Positions 1 through 10,993 of a stretch of DNA of 64,000 nucleotides are shown in pieces. The translations under genes were made by a program, and so were the position numbers. Each line of letters begins with the position of its first letter. Within the stretch, counting starts at the first letter, position 1. Origin of the DNA: Antedon mediterranea (Eukaryota > Echinodermata > Crinoidea > Comatulida > Antedonidae); NCBI RefSeq assembly GCF_964355755.1, contig NC_092671.1, positions 27,445,070-27,509,069 on the forward strand. Reading direction: 5' to 3'. The notes under the pieces were generated by a model, which ran no database searches, had not been told where the DNA came from, and saw nothing but the letters and a program-made list of their open reading frames with translations.

Positions 1-419
1 TTTTGGAAATTATTAAACTGTTTTAACATTTCGAAAATATTTAATACATTTTTAAGTAGTCACTCGTATTTTAAAATCACGAAACTTTTTAAGTGGATAC
101 CAGCCTCATTGCTGCTATGAGCATCTTAGTAGTAGATTAGATTATTGCCGTTTATCTAGTATACAATGACGGATGTGAGAGTAATAATAAAAGGTAACCT
201 CCCAATAATTTAACATTTAATTACAAACGACGACATTTGCTGTTATTACGTTTCATTTTATAATGATTATTACTGTATTATTATGACTAAAAACCGAAAT
301 AAATACTACAAACTTAAAAAAATCATCTTATCGCTGACAGATACGTAAGTACTCAGACACGTGTAGGTAGGCCTTCAGAACGCTTATATTATTTTAGTAA
401 ATAAGACGACATCCGTTGC
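1..419. other. AT-rich sequence without a recognisable gene
   Basis: No long open frame, RNA gene or clear repeat boundary is visible. The stretch is AT-rich with short homopolymer runs. Confidence 0.5.
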
Positions 420-960
420 CATGGAAAAACGATCGTAGTTCATTCATTTGTCTTATTTGACACATTATAGAATGCGTATTTTTTTTAAAAAGGGAATTCC
501 TCGTCAGCAAAAACACGTAGCTGTAAGTTATTGAGGAAACATCTACCAAAAATGTTTAATTACCGTAAACAAACAGATAATTTTACTGAATTATTTCAGA
601 AAAAAAATAAATAGAAAACGATCATACGCCACATTGCGTTGTCTATTTTTGGACACACTACAAATGGACCCGTACAAATGCGTTTTTTTTTAAATATTAA
701 AGAGGAATCCCCATTCAGAAAAAACACGTACGTAGCTGTTATAGAAGAAAATCTGCCAAAATGTTTAATAATTGCCTTACAGTACGGCAGTACGTGTATA
801 TGATCATTTCACTGAATTATTAATAAATAAAATATATGGAAAACGATCATACGTCATTACTGAGTCGTCTCTTTGACGCCGGCCCTATAAATGCGTGTTT
901 TTTATAATAAAAGGTTAATCCCGGTCAGCAAAAACACGTAACACGAAATCTACGAGTAAT
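420..960. repeat. Three degenerate tandem copies of a ~190-225 bp repeat
   Basis: Each copy starts near a GAAAACGATCATACG-like motif (about 422, 613 and 838). It continues through a block ending ATGCG then a T-run, then GAATTCC/GAATCCC-like sequence and CAGCAAAAACACGTA. The third copy is cut short. Copies differ by many substitutions and indels, so the array is old. No coding potential was seen. Confidence 0.55.
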
Positions 961-1465
961 TCGACCCCATAGCCCTGCAGGCTTGTTGCTTAAAACAGGG
1001 CGTTGTTAATTCAACCAATTTTAAACATACCAATACAATAGAAATAATAATTACTTGATCGAATGTAATCAGGATAGTTAGATCAAGATAATTAGAATAA
1101 AATAAAAGAATAAATATTGATAAGTATAAAATTATACGTTGTTGGTACTTTACCTGGGCTTAATTGAATTGTAATACTAACTATACAACAGTTAAAATAT
1201 TTTTTTATTAATTAATGTTCTCTTACGTAAATAAAAAAGACACATCAAACATACGTTTATAAAACTATAATACTACATTTAAATAAATGTTAACAAATAT
1301 AAACGAAGTCTACAATCAAATCAATGGTCATTAATTTTTTTTATTAGCACACATTTCACCGAGACCTGTAAAATAAAAAAACAATTTAAATATAAAAATA
1401 TTCATACGGCAAAAGCATACCACTAGTTTTGCGCCGATCAAATCATTACAAGTAATTATTCAAAT
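961..1465. other. AT-rich non-coding sequence
   Basis: No gene, RNA or bounded element is recognised. A-rich and T-rich runs dominate. Confidence 0.45.
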
Positions 1466-1762
1466 TGGGTACGAGTAGGCCAAATAATGGGTACGAGTAG
1501 GCCAAATAATGGGTACGAGTAAGCCAAAAATGGGTACGGGTAAGCCAAATAATGGGTACGAGTAAGCCAAATAATGGGTACGAGTAAGCCAAATACTTGG
1601 GTACGAGTAAGCCAAATATTTAGGTACGAGTTGGCATGGGTACGGGTTGGTTTGGGTACGGGTTAGCCAAAGTGGGTACGAGTTGACCAATTATTTGGGT
1701 ACGGGTTAGCCAAGTTGGGTACGAGTTGGCATGGGTACGGGTTGGTTTGGGTACGGGTTGAC
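1466..1762. repeat. Minisatellite, GGGTACGAGTAAGCCAAAT-type unit
   Basis: About 13-15 units of roughly 19-23 bp built on TGGGTACGAGTAAGCCAAAT. Variants are GGGTACGGGTTGG and GGGTACGAGTTGG. The first half is dominated by GAGTAAGCC and the second half by GGGTTGG/GAGTTGG. The minus-strand frame reads as repeated LAYSYP-like peptides, an artefact of the repeat. Confidence 0.85.
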
Positions 1763-1984
1763 CAGCACCCGTTGAAAAGCCCAGGCAGCTATTGAAGAAA
1801 TCACTGAAGCAAGCAAGCTATAAATGATAGGTTGAGCCTACAATATTTTTGTATTTAGATCGTAGATTATTAAGACACCATGTAGACCAGTATACCCAAA
1901 ATTATCCAATATATGATAAATGATGTGGAACAGACATAAGTCAGACAATAAACTTGTAGTTTACGATATAAGATCCGAAAAAAA

Positions 1985-2490
1985 ACCCGTAATATACACA
2001 GGAGCCTTTGTTGAGGCTGCCTTGTCAGGGCGCACTCTTCACTGCGATTGCGAACCGAAGTTGTAGAACAATGCAAAGGTGTTTCAACCAGATCAAGCAG
2101 AAAGTCGGCGTCAGAAAAGTTTCACAGCTCGGCTATCACGGATCATATGGCGACTCTTGGTCACACACCCAATTGGAACAACATCAAAGTCTTAGCAAAA
2201 GAAACTGAATGGAACACAAGAAAAATAAAAGAAGATTACACCCTAATAATATGAATAGAGATGAATGAGCATATGAACTATCGCACATTTACGATAACAT
2301 TCTAAAACGTAAAGAGACCGACCCCCGCACATCCCGCTTGGATAACTCCAAGCGGTAAACTTCACAATGGCTCCTTTCAACCGTGTCACCGTTACGTCAC
2401 CAGAACGTATTCACTTATGATTATGCCTTGCTGTTAGTAGGCGAAACATCAAGTTTTCTGGAAATGTAAGTACCGATATCATCTTACAAA
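1985..2490 (+). mobile_element. Penelope-like element, 3' end (GIY-YIG C-terminus)
   Basis: The frame at 2048-2254 encodes the end of a GIY-YIG endonuclease-associated domain as found in Penelope-like and related retroelements. The hallmark is a histidine-containing SAITDH segment, then an NW pair, KVLAKE, a W and RKIKE. Downstream lies a non-coding tail with GGCGAAACATCAAG, typical of the 3' UTR that follows such domains. The reverse transcriptase and most of the endonuclease are missing, so this is a 5'-truncated dead copy. The family name is less certain than the GIY-YIG match. Confidence 0.65.
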
Positions 2491-2560
2491 CTTGACACTA
2501 TATTGGATCATATAGAAGTAACTTTTTGTCACATAACTTTTATTATTATCTCAATAATAA

Positions 2561-2592
2561 CTAGATTTAATTCGTCACTATGACGAATTATA
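2561..2592 (-). mobile_element. Helitron-like 3' terminus (minus strand)
   Basis: Read on the minus strand, a short hairpin (AATTCGTCA...TGACGAATT) is followed by AAAT and CTAG, then T. This is the layout of a Helitron 3' end. It closely matches the termini at about 39572-39602 and 41523-41555. The matching 5' end was not identified, so the extent of the element is unknown. Confidence 0.45.
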
Positions 2593-2899
2593 GGTTGTAT
2601 GCATTGATTTAAATAAAGATAATTGATTGATTGAAGATATATTAATTTATTGATTTTCTCAGAATCTTTATTTATAATATATGATAGGATCTTGCTAACG
2701 CAAATACAATAGCCGGTATCATAATTCGATCAAAGATCCTTCTGCGTATAATAATGTCATAAACCACATTTGTTACATAATAATAAAGACATAAGTTACT
2801 TTTTATCTAGATTTCATTATAAATCATGTGTATAATCTATACACTAAGAAATACAATTGAACAAAAAATATGGATAATTTAAAAAAATCTTATTTCGTT

Positions 2900-2985
2900 T
2901 TGTTTCCCAAGGTGAGATTCGAACTCGGTACCTTGAATGCTATAGACACGAGCAAAGACCACCGAGCCATACACAACTGACTAAA
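2900..2985 (-). pseudogene. tRNA-like sequence / tRNA-derived SINE head
   Basis: On the minus strand an A-box-like TGGCTCGGTGGTC (plus-strand 2957-2969) and a B-box-like GAGTTCGAATCTC (2914-2926) lie at tRNA spacing. Stems are imperfect, so a SINE head or tRNA pseudogene is more likely than a working tRNA. The isotype was not assigned. Confidence 0.5.
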
Positions 2986-2989
2986 AGTT

Positions 2990-3780
2990 ATGGAAAGATT
3001 CCTCCGTGTATTTACTATGCAGTAATGAATTATAATGTTTTACTATGATGACATCTTTAAAAATTTTCTTAAACGATGCACTGTCAAACTACTTTTAACT
3101 TTAATATATGAACTTCTTAAGGAAGAAAGTTAATGTTAAGTTTGTTATTTCGGCCTAAGAAAATGTTATAATTTGTTTGATTGTCGAAATTAATTTTTTA
3201 AAATTTAATATGCCATTAATGATTACTTAATCAACTTTTGTTCTCTTAATTTCATAATAAATCATACATATGATACATACACTTTAAGAAAATGTAATAA
3301 AAAAAATAGGTGTTCCCGAGCATTCTAACGATATACATTAATTTTAAAATTTAGCATATTTTTACCATTTTGTTAACTTCCACGTGCGTAGCCTGTCACT
3401 TTTGACGTGCTCGTATAACGCTTTTTCGCATTGAAAAGTGAATAAAATATGATGATATTATTAAAGAAAGGTTATACAACAACAGTGCGCATTAACGTTT
3501 GCCGCGCAATGCGCGTGCAAAAATCTGCGCACTCATGGCAATTTTTTAAACGCCTAAAATTGCCTGAAACGTACTCTAAATTCATCGAAAATAAATTTTG
3601 ACAATTTTGAACATTTTAAGCGCGCGTACGCATGCGTTATATGCGCTACGCACGTAATTGTATTGCCATATGATGAAATATGACCTGAAATTTATGAGTA
3701 CCAAATTTTTTTTTAAAGTGATTCATGCTTGTGAATATATGATTACAAACATGATTTTGTTAAATCGCGCGTAGACCGCG
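2990..3780. other. Non-coding stretch with GC-rich alternating-purine patches
   Basis: No gene is seen. From about 3372 to 3790 the AT background is broken by islands of CG/CA alternation such as GCGCGCGTACGCATGCG and ACGTGCGTAGC. These resemble in style the islands at 39880-40030 and 40960-41060 inside Helitron-like sequence. It may be the body of the minus-strand element whose end lies at 2561, but this is not shown. Confidence 0.35.
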
Positions 3781-3784
3781 TAAT

Positions 3785-3946
3785 GATTGATTGCGCACCG
3801 TGAAAACATAACCACATCGATTCCTGGCCATAAGGAATATACTCTGAAAAATTGATTTAGCTAGATGAAACTGATGCCAAGATAATTCACGGACAAAATA
3901 GTGCTAAGGAAAGAATAAATAAATAAATAAATAAATATATAAAGAT
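3785..3946 (+). repeat. Dispersed repeat 3' end with (AAAT)n tail
   Basis: A non-coding block containing ATGAAACTGATGCCAAGA and AATTCACGGACAAAA runs into GAATAAATAAATAAATAAAT. A unique body ending in a simple A-rich tail is what a retroposed SINE or LINE 3' end looks like. The family was not identified. Confidence 0.4.
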
Positions 3947-3961
3947 CCTGACAGAATCAAG

Positions 3962-3989
3962 AGGTTATATGCATTAATGCATATAACCT
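3962..3989. repeat. 28-bp perfect palindrome
   Basis: The arm AGGTTATATGCATT is followed at once by its exact reverse complement with no spacer. It sits between the AAAT-tailed repeat and the start of a LINE fragment. Confidence 0.9.
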
Positions 3990-4009
3990 AATTATAATGC
4001 CACATGTTT

Positions 4010-4852
4010 CTTGAATCCAACTGATGAAAGAGAGATATATGAAATAATAAATAAACTCAGTTGCAATAAAAACCCAGGCTATGATAATATACATCCAGGC
4101 CTAATTTAAAAAGTTGCTAATGAGATCTTTCTATAAGTAATGGAATCATACCAGACGCCTTAAAAATTGCAAAGGTTGTACCAATTTATAAAAAAGATAA
4201 TCCAGAATTATTTAGCAACTACAGACCGGTTTCTGTGCTCCTAACGCCTAATGCATAATAGATGCTACAGCTTCTTGAGTAAATTGAATATTTTTGTATA
4301 ATAATCAATATGGATTCAGAAAGAATCATGCTACGCATATGGCAATACTTGATTTGAAAAATAATATAACTAAAGCCAAAACAATGATTGACATGTACAC
4401 TGTTGGCATTTTTATGAACTTATCAAAAGCTTTCGATACAATCGATCACAATATTCTACTCAATAAATTTTACAATTACAGATTCCGTGTTGTATCACAT
4501 GAATGGTTCAAAAATTATTTATTGAATAGAAAACACTATGTGTCCTACAATCATGTAAATTCATCATATGAGAGTGTCAAGTGTGGGGTCCCCTAAAGTT
4601 CAATATTAGGGCCTTTATTGTTTATCATATATAAGTTACTCTTTTTTATATTATTTGCAGATGACACTACTGTTTTCTACTCGGATTGTAATATTGATAA
4701 TATGTTGAATGTAATGAATAATGAGCTTTCAGAAATCTGTAACTTGTTTAAATGTAACAAATTGTCACTCAATACTGATAAAACAAATCTTATGTTTGTG
4801 GGAACACCGCACCAAACAAAAAATCTTCGCCCCCTGGAAGCTTTCGTGGTCT
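4010..4852 (+). pseudogene. CR1/jockey-like LINE reverse transcriptase fragment
   Basis: Frames read in order as RT domain pieces. First comes KLSCNKNPGYDNIHPGL, then a segment ending in the CGVP-motif region (4294-4596) that holds the LSKAFDTIDH motif A. Next is the FADDT catalytic motif C (about 4660), then NLFKCNKLSLNTDKT. These are non-LTR RT hallmarks; similarity by eye is to CR1/jockey-type elements. Damage includes a stop right after CGVP where a glutamine codon is expected, a short deletion between FIIY and the FFILFADD segment, and further stops upstream. Endonuclease and C-terminus are absent here; the C-terminal piece at 5640-5935 may be the same element. Confidence 0.8.
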
Positions 4853-5639
4853 AGGGCAATCTAGATCATTTGAATCGGTTTACGCACACACCATCATTTT
4901 CATTATACAGAACATTTTTATATTCCAGGCTGCCACAAACACTTTTTCTTGCTTGTTCCTCCCTTTTCACCAATACAAAAGTTGCATGAAATGAACATAG
5001 AGATGCAAAAGTTTGAAAAAAGAAATTAGAATGATAGCATGGGGTGATATTATTAAATGAGAACCGTAAGGTTAAGTGTCCATACACTGTGCAAGTCCAA
5101 GAAGCTATCTTGGCTCTGTGTGTATGTGAGACGCTTCATACCCATCCATATAATAAGCATTACACTAACATATTTATCGCCTGTACATACAATATTTTGT
5201 TAAAAAATATACCTATTTTGTTCGAATGTATAGTATAGGTGATAGCTTATACATAATTCTAATAACTAACTTCTAAATTAGTAATATAAATTTTACGTTA
5301 GTTACTAACGGCGCTCTAGACATCAGGTGATGCATCTTTAAACAATAAGTGTGCATTTCTGAACATTCTTCTTGGCTTTTAAAGACAGAATTCGCGAATG
5401 ACATTCTCTGTATTAATTTTCATTTAATAATTCACAATCCCGAAAGCCGATCATAAGACCTGTGATTTCACAAACAGGTTTTCATTCTCCGTAAAGTCGA
5501 AAAACTCCGCTAACCTTCAGCAGACGTTACGGGCAGTACACATGCGATTACAAGAAGTGCACACACATTCGGGAACACATCAGGATCCTCTAATTTTTTT
5601 AATAGCTTCCGTTTTTTAATAGCTTGTTGCTGCGAACAC
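4853..5639. other. No recognisable gene
   Basis: Short frames occur but none shows a known motif or conserved composition. The stretch separates two LINE pieces on the same strand and may be an unrecognised insertion or decayed LINE sequence. Confidence 0.4.
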
Positions 5640-5932
5640 ATTCGCTTCCATCGCTGAAGCTTGGAATAAAGATGTTCGTTTCTTGGAATATTGGAATAAT
5701 GTGCCTGTCAATGTCAAAAACTCTCATAGTGTTAATCATTTCAAAACACAGATTTCTAAGCACATACAATCTCTTGACTAAGTGGCTTTACCTTGTACAG
5801 TTTATATTTTTTATTTATATATTAATAGATAACTTGTTTATTTTGGCTATGCATATTACAAGGGTAGGTGGGTTATGTCTTTATTTATGTAAATTGTGAA
5901 TATATATGTGTATTTATAATAAAATAAAACTA
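5640..5932 (+). pseudogene. LINE ORF2 C-terminal tail and 3' UTR
   Basis: The frame contains WNNVPVNVKNSHSVNHFKTQ then ISKHIQSLD and a stop. This WN-P-V-NSxSVxxFK pattern ends ORF2 of many CR1/jockey-type LINEs. The 3' UTR ends in an ATAAAATAAAAC run just before the next element. Orientation agrees with the RT fragment at 4010-4852. Confidence 0.65.
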
Positions 5933-7190
5933 TGAACTTGGTTACTTCATGGTGATTTATTACTACAAATTTGTTTCATATGACCAGCAAAGCTGGCCAC
6001 ACTCATCAGGTAATGTACAAAGCATCAATGACACAAAATATAAAAGCTACTTGTTAATGAATGATCTGGAAGCAGTTGTTTATTGGGTTATAAAGGCCTA
6101 TTTTTTCGGACCTCCTGTCTGTTACTAATTAGGAATTCCTTTCTATGCCTACATGTTGATACCAGCTCGTTCCTGTTGTTCAGTGAGCATAGTTTGGGAT
6201 GACATATAATTATATATTTCTCATACAGGCATAAATTACAACGTTTGGTAATGTTCGAATATGCTTTACACTTCTTTAGAATTTTACAATTAATAGAGTA
6301 TTGCACATTTGAGTCCCTAAGGTTCCATATATATTTACTTAGTTCCGTACTATTCTTATGTTTCTCATTGCGAAATGAGCTAGTGTGGTTTCTGTATCTA
6401 GATTTAAATTCATTTTCCGTTAATCCGACATATGTTTCTTGTTTTTCATTGTCTTCTCGGGTTACAGTGGCTTGGTATATTATTCCTTTTGAAAGGTATT
6501 TACCAGGTAGGGGGAATTCGTTCTTTAAACGGCAGTTGTACTTGGATTGTCAGGTTCGCTTACTGTTTCTTTCACCAATACAGCTTTATTATGCGCATTA
6601 ATGGCACTGTTGATGTTAGGCATACAACTATAGCTCAGTTTTAAAGTGTTGAGTATTTTCCTAAGTTTGTGTCCTACCGGAAAGCATTTGTCTACTAAAC
6701 GCAGAAACTTGTGTCCAATATCTGTGGATAAGTTTTTGCTATATGGTGGGTTGAACCAGATAATGTTCCGTTTGCGTGTTTTTTTGGATTGGGTTGCGAT
6801 AGTATGTATGATCCTACCAGCTCGCATGTCTCTACGTCGAAACTTCCCATGGTGAGATCAAATATAGCTTTGCCATCCGTCTCTTTCTTACACCAAGGTG
6901 TGTTTTCATGAAAGAGTAGCGATTTTTTAGCTTGAATAATGATGTTGATTCATCTTTGGTAATAGTATCATATCTTGATGCAAACATGATTGCCTTTTTA
7001 AGTAATTCTAGCGATAGGCCTATAGACGGGTAGAAATCGTTGATATCGAAGCAAATAAACGAGTACCTGGCTTTGTTATCGATTGACTTGTACCATTTGA
7101 TAACAGCATCGGTGCTTTTCCACTGGTTTAATTTAGTCGATTCTATTACTTTCTTGTTGATCCTTTCTAGTATTTGCTTGCTCACAACAC
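5925..7190 (-). pseudogene. Penelope-like element, RT to 3' end, broken
   Basis: Minus-strand frames give, in order, an RT segment with NQWKSTDAVIKW and CFDINDFYPSI motif A (6832-7185), then RNIIWFNPPYSKN and LSYSCMPN (6525-6827). A cysteine-rich endonuclease-side segment with KRCNLCLYEKY follows (6088-6306). The 3' UTR contains CCAGCTTTGCTGGTCATATG (about 5978-5998), a compact inverted repeat. These are Penelope-like hallmarks. At least two frame changes separate the pieces and the N-terminus is missing, so the copy is dead. Its 3' end abuts a plus-strand LINE tail near 5930. Confidence 0.8.
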
Positions 7191-7366
7191 CATTTTCTGA
7201 TTTAGATGTGTACTTATAAATATTTATTTATGTTCCTTCAGTATTATGTTATTATTGGTGTTATTAAAAGTAGTACAACGTTTTTTTCAGACTCTGCCTT
7301 AGTTATACGTCCTCCATCTTAATTTGTATTTATGTTTGTTATGATGGAAATAAAGATTGATTGATC
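7191..7366 (+). repeat. LINE 3' tail ending in TTGA repeats
   Basis: A short non-coding block ends with GGAAATAAAGATTGATTGAT. An AATAAA next to a TTGA-type simple tail is a common LINE 3' end. It sits directly before the BEL/Pao coding relic. Confidence 0.4.
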
Positions 7367-9470
7367 TGATAAAGCAAGAAAAGCGGTTTTTAGATGCGCA
7401 TGAAAAATACTGCGATGTGTTACAAGAAGAAGAGAAAGGAAGATTAAATCTTCAATCGTTAATTATGGAAAGTAAAAATATAATATCTGCTTTTGATGAT
7501 CGTAGTCGGTCTTCAAAAAAATCGTCTAAGTCATCTCAAGTAAGTAGGCAGAGTGTTAGAGAAACATTGCTGTCTCTAGAAAAGGAAAGGGCTGCTTAAA
7601 GGTAGATTTAGAGTTTGATGATAAAGAAGTTAAATTGCAACAACTGAAACGAGAACATTAACTGGTGTTGCAACGTTTTACATATGAAAAGGAAATTGGC
7701 AAAAACAGAAGCGTTTTGGAAGCGTTGAAGCGATTAGATAGTGACGATAGCTCGTCTTTAGAAGATGACAGTATGGATAATGTGTTAAAAGATATTCTAA
7801 TGGAAGAACCGGAAGCTGGAGTTCAACGTTTTCTAATTGACGCAAGTCCTTCATATGCAGGATTTCGTCTCGGAACAGTATGTACGACTACATGGTCAGT
7901 GGCAACGCCACCTGAAATGTCCGTTCCTGCCGCTGTTGGTTCAGCTGTTGCTTATATTTGCAATATTCGAATACGGCTTCAGATTTTGTAGAACGCCGTC
8001 TACCTTTTTCTGTTCCAGGATTAATTACTTCACATGCAGGCCTGCGTCCATGTTAACACAGATTGTGAGTATGTCACTTTATAATATTACACAAACTAGT
8101 GGTTACCCAAAATATTCTCCTCATATTGATTCACATACTAAAACTAGTGCCAGTAATCCTTGTGCCATGGGAGGCAGTGCATACCAACCGACTAATGTTG
8201 ATGCTCATACGATGAAAGAATTAATTGATTCATGTAGACTTTCCCGCTCTAAAGGTTGAACAGTTTGATGGTGACCCATTAAGGTTTCCTATGTGGGATG
8301 CAGCATTCACTGCTTTGATAGAGGCCAAAGCCGTATCATTTCAAGAAAAGCTTAACCTTTTAAGTCAACATTTAAAGGGTGAATCACGCTCACTGATAAT
8401 TAGTTATTTATTACTGCAAACAGAGAATTTGTATAATCTTGCAAGCAAACCCTTAAAGACCAATATGGGAATAATTCAGTTATCTTAAAGCCATTTCTTA
8501 AATGACTTGAGAATTGGCCGAAAATTAGCCCTAGTAATGCTATTGGTCTGCAATCCTACTCTGATTTTCTCAGTGTTTCCACTGCGAAAGAAAGAATTCC
8601 TGATTTAGGTTTATTGGACTACACTCAAGAAAATGCCAAATTAATTTCTAAGGTACGAAAATATGTTGAAGGCAAATGGAGAATGGTTCTTTTCCTAGTT
8701 TCTCAATTTTTTCAGGATTTATGAGGACAAGAGCCCAAGAAGCTAATATTCCTGTCTTCGATCAAGCGGTCAATGTTGCCTAGACAGAGAAACAAAAGAA
8801 GCCTTCGACACGCAATAACCCAGCGCATGTACTTACTACGAAAGCTGATTTAATTTGCCCATACTGTCAAAAGGATCACCACATTGATGACTGTAAAGAA
8901 TTTGAGAAACTAGTCCAACGAGACAAGCGACAGTTCTTCATGGATAAGAAAATATGTTATGGTTGTGGTATGTCGACTGATCATAAAAAATATAACTGTA
9001 AGGGTGTTGTTAAATGTAAGCACTGTGGTTACGAGCATCTTTCTTGTTTACATATTTTTAAACAGACTAAATCTACATCTCTTTACGCAAATATACATAA
9101 ACATTAAGTGATTGATAATTCTATGATTCTGCCAGTGTGGTTTATGAGAAATAAGCAGAATCCGCAAAAGGAAATCTTAGTTTATTGTATTTTAAACTCT
9201 CAATCTAATAGTTGTTTCGTTGCAGATGAGATAGTACAGGGACACAGAATTTGCGGAGAAGAGATTAAACTCAAGTTATCTACAATGCATACATCAGCCG
9301 TGGTCAACTGTAAGAAATTTAAAGGTCTGGAGGTTACCAGTTTCGACAAAAAAACAGTTATACAATTGCCTAGTGTGTTCTCAAGAGAATCAATTCCTGC
9401 AGAGACTACTCAAATACCGACTCCAATTACTGCGTCAAAATGGAAACATTTCCATCCAGGATTTGGGGAA
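7366..9470 (+). pseudogene. BEL/Pao retrotransposon gag-protease, decayed
   Basis: Frames in order: an acidic, serine-rich gag N-terminus (7357-7599, 7665-7850), then the DUF1759-type gag domain with KVEQFDGDPLRFPMWDAAF (8225-8488). A cysteine/histidine zinc-knuckle region follows (about 8856-9055, including CPYCQKDHH, CYGCGMSTDHK and CKHCGYEH). Last is a DUF1758-type aspartic protease segment (9108-9460). In the protease the expected LDSQSN catalytic loop reads LNSQSN, so the aspartate is replaced. Coding is broken by several stops and shifts and stops after the KWKHF region; RT, RNase H and integrase are absent. The family assignment is firm, function is lost. Confidence 0.82.
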
Positions 9471-9985
9471 GGGGGGTGGGCAACTGTAGTGAGTCAACAC
9501 CATCTCAGCCTCTCGGATTTAGTCTTTTAGCAAATAGGGGGTTAATTGACACTCCTAAATGGTGGAAATGGTACTCTAGCACGTAATATTCATGATAAAT
9601 TGGCATCTATAGTTTGCCGGAAATGTCAATCCCATAGCATGTTAACAATTGGCAAATTGATCGTCTACTTTTTCCGACAGACGCGACTAGGGATAACATT
9701 GTTTGTGTTAAATGCGAACATCAGGGGGATGAAGGTACTTCCCTTACAGTAATAACTACTTTGGAACATTTCAAAAAGTGACTTCAAAGTCATCATTGTT
9801 GGCCTAATTATGTTAAATAATATACATATTGAAAGAGCGTGCTTTAAGGCTTTAGGCCTATGCCTATATCTTTTTTTTTAATGTTATATCTATTTTTTTT
9901 TTTAAAGGTCAAAAGGAAAATTATTAAAAAATGACAATGCTGTGGTATCAGTGGCTGAATTTTATTATCTTAACATGTGATAACA
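9471..9985. other. No recognised gene; possible BEL/Pao remnant
   Basis: A small frame (9546-9752) contains CRKCQS and a neighbouring frame CVKCEHQGD, but I cannot place them in a family. The rest is low-complexity AT sequence. Confidence 0.3.
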
Positions 9986-9989
9986 GTGG

Positions 9990-10150
9990 CGTAAATTTAA
10001 AGATGTATTGTCCCTTGAAACACAACAAAATAAAGGTCAAAATATTCTAAATATAAATTGGCCATATCAAAGTAATATTAAAGTTATTCACCTTAAGTCG
10101 AAAATTCTAGCCAAAAACAACAATTTTACGTAATTAACAGCTAAATTAAT
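9990..10150 (+). mobile_element. TTAA-type MITE end, AGATGTATTGTCCC terminus
   Basis: TTTAAAGATGTATTGTCCC starts the block and the interior shares phrases such as AGTTATTCACC and AGTCGAAAA with a minus-strand relative at about 60000-60186. The other terminus was not found here. A TTAA flank would suit piggyBac or Kolobok-derived MITEs; that is inference. Confidence 0.4.
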
Positions 10151-10225
10151 TTGATTACATTTCGTCTGGATAATCGTCTTGAGCGAAAGTAAACAAAGAT
10201 TTCAAACCATCAGTAAACGGGGGAT

Positions 10226-10335
10226 GTAGTGATCCCTCTATTGTATGACCTATGATAATGAACGAGTCACTCAATAAAGTACCAGTACGAAGTGAAGACG
10301 TGTCTATCTTGTGTGTCTGTATGTGTGAGTCAATA
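10226..10335 (+). repeat. Putative BEL/Pao 3' LTR with polypurine tract
   Basis: AAACGGGGGA, a polypurine-like tract, is followed directly by TGTAGTGATCCCTC, a plausible LTR start. The block contains AATAAAG and ends near GTGAGTCA. Position and strand fit the BEL/Pao gag relic upstream. No matching 5' LTR was seen, so the 3' boundary is approximate. Confidence 0.45.
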
Positions 10336-10339
10336 TAGA

Positions 10340-10745
10340 GAAACGCCCTCTATTAATGAGGTATGTTGATTTATCAGATGTTGTTATTACAGAAAAAAAC
10401 ACACTTTTATACAAATATTTATTTATGCAAGTTAAATTAATTAGGGTTTTTTTTTTATTATTATTATTGTACAGGTATATCTAAACATTTTTCATTGTTA
10501 AACTTGGTCTATATAGGCTACTATAATTGTATTCTTAATTAATGGGTGTATGTCCTAGGCCTGAAATTGTATACTGTAGATTTTGTTCTTAAATTCATTG
10601 ATAATAGTACATTCTTTAATTTTGATACATGTTTTTACAGTCTATGATATTGTTGAAATTTACCGTAATAATAATTTTATCCAAATATTATTAGGGAAAT
10701 AAGTAATGTAAACTGAAATATTTTGTAAACTATAACTAGGCCTAT
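10340..10745 (+). repeat. Partial unit of the main AGGCCT repeat family
   Basis: Starts CGCCCTCTATTAATGAGG and runs through the TACTGTAGATTTTGTTC and GTCTATGATATTGTTG landmarks to AACTAGGCCTAT. It is one copy of the unit that fills 18641-33180. It breaks off in the AGGCCTAT segment where the FLYWCH fragment begins. Confidence 0.85.
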
Positions 10746-10993
10746 CTACCTGGCGATGTTCACTCAGAACCCGGGCCGTAACCTGTAAAGCCACTGTCAT
10801 CGAGAAAAATGGTGTATATTCTCGTGGAATAAATCATCACATTTGCGGTATGGTACCAGGTACGTCAAAGTTTTTAAAACACCTTCGGCTCATTGACAAA
10901 AATTTACAAATGTTTTTATGCAATACAATGTATGTATTTTTTTATAGGACGTGGAAAAGTAGCTGAAATTCGACGCGACATAAAACGGAAAGC
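10746..10993 (+). pseudogene. Copied fragment of FLYWCH/MULE gene, intron retained
   Basis: Near-identical to 16399-16646: the second half of the FLYWCH exon (CKATVIEKNGVYSRG region), the whole intron with its GTACGT donor and TATAG acceptor, and the first ~47 bp of the next exon. Only a few substitutions separate the copies. Because the intron is present, the fragment came from DNA or from unspliced RNA, not from mature mRNA. It joins the AGGCCT repeat upstream and a LINE C-terminus downstream. Confidence 0.85.

Noticed and set aside
1460-1690. 76-residue minus-strand ORF
   Set aside because: It is the translation of the minisatellite; LAYSYP repeats reflect the DNA period, not a protein.
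6245-6855. Plus-strand ORFs of 70-118 residues
   Set aside because: They oppose the Penelope-like RT/endonuclease frames on the minus strand, which show real motifs.
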